Assembly (NCBI RefSeq): GCF_026891095.1
Contig: NZ_JAPTNL010000013.1
Span: forward strand, 1-64,000
Direction: 5' to 3'
Length of the DNA: 64,000 bases
DNA from: Roseovarius salincola
GTDB lineage: Bacteria > Pseudomonadota > Alphaproteobacteria > Rhodobacterales > Rhodobacteraceae
Numbering within the stretch: position 1 is the first letter of the stretch; each line of letters starts with the position of its first letter. Positions 61,877 through 64,000 of the stretch are shown one piece after another. The notes below the pieces were generated by a model. It did no database searches. It had not been told where the DNA came from and worked only from the letters and a program-made list of their open reading frames with translations. Both the position numbers and the translations under genes were made by a program.

Positions 61877-63484
61877 TCAGAACAGGCTGCCCTGATCGGG
61901 GGGGTCGGATTTCGCACCACCCGCCTTGCGGGCGGGCTTGGAAGTCGCCTTCCGGGGCGCTTTGGGCGCGGCGTCCGCCCCGTCCCCGCCGCCACCACCC
62001 GCCAGATCAAGCCGGCCATCGGCGAATTCGATCTCCAGCGCAGTTGCATGCGCGGCGGCTTCGCGTGTCGTGACCACCGCGCCATCGCCGCGCACCACGG
62101 CATAGCCGCGCTTCAGCGTCGCTTTGTAGCCCAATGTCTCGCGCAGGCGATCCATCGCCGTGATCTGCTCATGCCAGCCTTTGATCTGTCGCTGCCCCGC
62201 ATCCGACAGGCGCTGGCCGATCCGGTCCAGCTGCTCGCGCTTTTGGGTGATGTCGCGCCGGATCGGGCGCAGGCTCAACCGGTCCAGCCGACGGTTCAGG
62301 GATTCGCGCTTCGCGTCGGCCATGCGTTGCAGCGCAGGCGCCAGCCGCAGCGCCCATGAACCATAAAGATCGCGCCGCGATGTCAGCCGCGACTGCAACA
62401 GGCCCGGACGCAGCGCACCCGACACTTCGAACAGCCGGACCCGGCGCTTTTGCACCCGGCTGGTCAGCGCGGCGGGCAGCCGGTCGGACCATGCATCCAG
62501 CCGCTGGCGCGGCGTGTCGAGCAGGCGCTCGGGCCTTGGCAGCGCGCGCGCCAGATCGCGCAGCCGCTGGCCGCGCGCGCCGACACCCGATGTCAGCGCA
62601 TGGGTCAGCCGCGCCTCCTGCTTGTCGCACCAGGCCAAGAGGTCCAGCCGCACCGGCACCGCCAGTTCCGCCGCCGCCGTGGGGGTGGGCGCGCGCTGAT
62701 CGGCGGCATGGTCGATCAGCGTCGTGTCGGTCTCATGCCCCACCGCCGAAATCAGCGGGATGTCGCTTTCGGCAGCGGCCCGCACCACCGATTCCTCGTT
62801 GAATCCCCAGAGATCCTCGATACTGCCGCCCCCGCGCGCCACGATCAGAAGGTCGGGCCGGGGCAAGGCGCCCCCCGGCGTGAACTGGTTGAAGCCCCGG
62901 ATCGCACGGGTCACCTCGGGCGCGCATCTCTCGCCCTGCACGGCGACGGGCCAGATCAGCACCTTGCGCGGGAACCTGTCGCGCAGGCGGTGCAGGATGT
63001 CACGGATCACCGCGCCCGAGGGCGATGTGATCACCCCGATCACTTCGGGCAGATAGGGCAAGGGGCGCTTGCGCCCGGGCGCGAACAGCCCCTCCGCGGC
63101 CAGTTGCGCCTTGCGCTTTTCCAGCATCGCCATCAGCGCGCCCGTGCCCGCCGGTTTGATATCCTCGATCACCAGCTGATAGCGCGACTGGCCGGGGAAG
63201 GTGGTCAGGCGGCCGGTGGCCACCACCTCCATCCCTTCCTCGGGCTGCACCGAAAGGCGCGTCGCCACGCCCTTCCAGATCACCCCTGCCAGCACGGCGC
63301 GGTCATCCTTCAGGTCCATGTAGACATGGCCCGAACGCGGCCGGCTGACGCGCCCGACCTCGCCCTTTACCCGCACATGGGCGAATTCGCCCTCGATCAC
63401 GCGCTTTACCGCGCCCGAGATTTCGGACACCGAGAATTCCGGGGCGTTCTCGCCCTCCAGGGGATCGTCGATCAGATCGGACAT
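61877..63484 (-). CDS. xseA: Exodeoxyribonuclease VII large subunit
   Basis: The 535-residue protein begins with the OB-fold (FSVSEISGAVKRVIEGEFAHV, VRVKGEVGRVSRPRSGHVYMDL) and includes PYLPEVIGVITSPSGAVIRDIL, LIVARGGGSIEDLWGFNEE and SAVGHETDTTLIDHAADQRAPTPTAAAE of the catalytic core, then a long helical part. It digests single-stranded DNA with XseB. I start it at 63484; the frame to 63967 is antisense of purD. An Ala/Lys-rich tail ends the protein. Confidence 0.95.
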   Translation of the reverse strand: MSDLIDDPLEGENAPEFSVSEISGAVKRVIEGEFAHVRVKGEVGRVSRPRSGHVYMDLKDDRAVLAGVIWKGVATRLSVQPEEGMEVVATGRLTTFPGQSRYQLVIEDIKPAGTGALMAMLEKRKAQLAAEGLFAPGRKRPLPYLPEVIGVITSPSGAVIRDILHRLRDRFPRKVLIWPVAVQGERCAPEVTRAIRGFNQFTPGGALPRPDLLIVARGGGSIEDLWGFNEESVVRAAAESDIPLISAVGHETDTTLIDHAADQRAPTPTAAAELAVPVRLDLLAWCDKQEARLTHALTSGVGARGQRLRDLARALPRPERLLDTPRQRLDAWSDRLPAALTSRVQKRRVRLFEVSGALRPGLLQSRLTSRRDLYGSWALRLAPALQRMADAKRESLNRRLDRLSLRPIRRDITQKREQLDRIGQRLSDAGQRQIKGWHEQITAMDRLRETLGYKATLKRGYAVVRGDGAVVTTREAAAHATALEIEFADGRLDLAGGGGGDGADAAPKAPRKATSKPARKAGGAKSDPPDQGSLF

Positions 63485-63559
63485 GCCTGCGCCTTGTGTC
63501 TGCCTGCACGCCACCTTAGAACGCCTGTGATCCAAGGCCAAGCAGGAGAGAGCGGCGCC

Positions 63560-64000
63560 ATGAACATCCTGATCCTCGGCAGCGGCGGGCGCGAACACAG
63601 CATCGCCTGGGCAGTGATGCAGAACCCCAAATGCGACAAGCTGATCGTGGCGCCCGGCAATGCAGGGATCGCGCAGATCGCCGAATGCGCCACGCTCGAT
63701 ATCGAGGATGGCGGCGCGGTGGCGGGCTTTTGCGACACCAACGCCATCGACTTCGTGATCGTCGGTCCCGAGGCGCCGCTGGCCGCCGGTGTCGGCGACC
63801 GGCTGCGCGATGCAGGGATACTGGTGTTCGGCCCCTCGAAGGCAGCGGCCGAGCTTGAGGCCTCCAAACGCTTTACCAAGGCGATCTGCGACGCGGCGGG
63901 CGCGCCGACGGCCGCCTATGCCCATTTCACCGAGGCCGACGCCGCACGCGACCATATCCGAAAGCATGGCGCACCTATCGTGGTCAAGGCCGACGGGCTG
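63560..64000 (+). CDS. purD: Phosphoribosylamine-glycine ligase, 5' part
   Basis: The 147 visible codons begin MNILILGSGGREHSIAWAVM and include VIVGPEAPLAAGVGDRLRDAGI, KRFTKAICDAAGAPTAAY and VVKADGL, matching the N-domain and the start of the ATP-grasp domain of PurD. AGGAGAG lies before the ATG. The gene runs off the right edge. It catalyses the second step of purine synthesis. It is divergent from xseA. Confidence 0.95.
   Translation, partial: MNILILGSGGREHSIAWAVMQNPKCDKLIVAPGNAGIAQIAECATLDIEDGGAVAGFCDTNAIDFVIVGPEAPLAAGVGDRLRDAGILVFGPSKAAAELEASKRFTKAICDAAGAPTAAYAHFTEADAARDHIRKHGAPIVVKADGL

Overview
The window is chromosomal DNA of a Rhodobacterales (Roseobacter-group) alphaproteobacterium. 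GC content is high, the order glyQ - DUF6446 - glyS - ppdK is kept, a SAM-II riboswitch precedes metZ, DUF1127 genes are present, and GC-rich inverted repeats follow genes. I saw no tRNA, rRNA or CRISPR array.

Region 1 (1-10.4 kb) is accessory DNA. A type I methylase gene (hsdM) ends short near the left edge and lies next to a broken ardC-type antirestriction gene. Then comes a minus-strand cassette: excisionase-like HTH gene, two unknown genes, a primase-helicase, a non-coding block with eight TGACACC heptamers (candidate replication origin), small genes, terminase small and large subunits. Most of its genes overlap by 1-8 bases. No portal, capsid, tail or integrase gene is visible, so it resembles a phage satellite or a gutted prophage. 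An IS110-family transposase tail and a run of palindromes lie at its right side.

Region 2 (10.4-31.8 kb) is a catabolic island. It holds a quinone-oxidoreductase-like gene with an amidase; a TRAP transporter with a second amidase; an amidohydrolase with two Rieske ferredoxins, a ferredoxin reductase and an MFS permease; and a long operon with a tripartite tricarboxylate transporter (TctCBA), an enolase-superfamily enzyme, all three glutamate mutase genes (S, L, E) and a TauE-type permease. An IclR-family regulator is divergent from tctC. Three of the four transcription units have the same 25-bp operator-like palindrome (two 11-bp halves of consensus YATTCCRTTTT around 3 bp) upstream of the first gene. 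This implies one regulon for an unidentified substrate.

Region 3 (31.8-32.9 kb) is an insertion-sequence scar: an IS6-family fragment butted against an IS256-family fragment, then the last codons of an unidentified gene.

Region 4 (32.9-64 kb) is core genome: CAP-domain protein, hisN, an XRE regulator, a quinone oxidoreductase, a LysR regulator, DUF1127, a Bax1-inhibitor-like protein, rpmG, a SleB-type hydrolase, ppdK, glyS/glyQ, a SPOR/peptidoglycan-binding pseudo-protease, an AruI-like decarboxylase, trkH, folE2, metZ, a hydrolase, membrane proteins including yciB, a DMT permease, mgtC-like, ftsY, a formate-dehydrogenase-type NuoE-NuoF fusion, xseA, and the 5' part of purD, which runs off the right edge.
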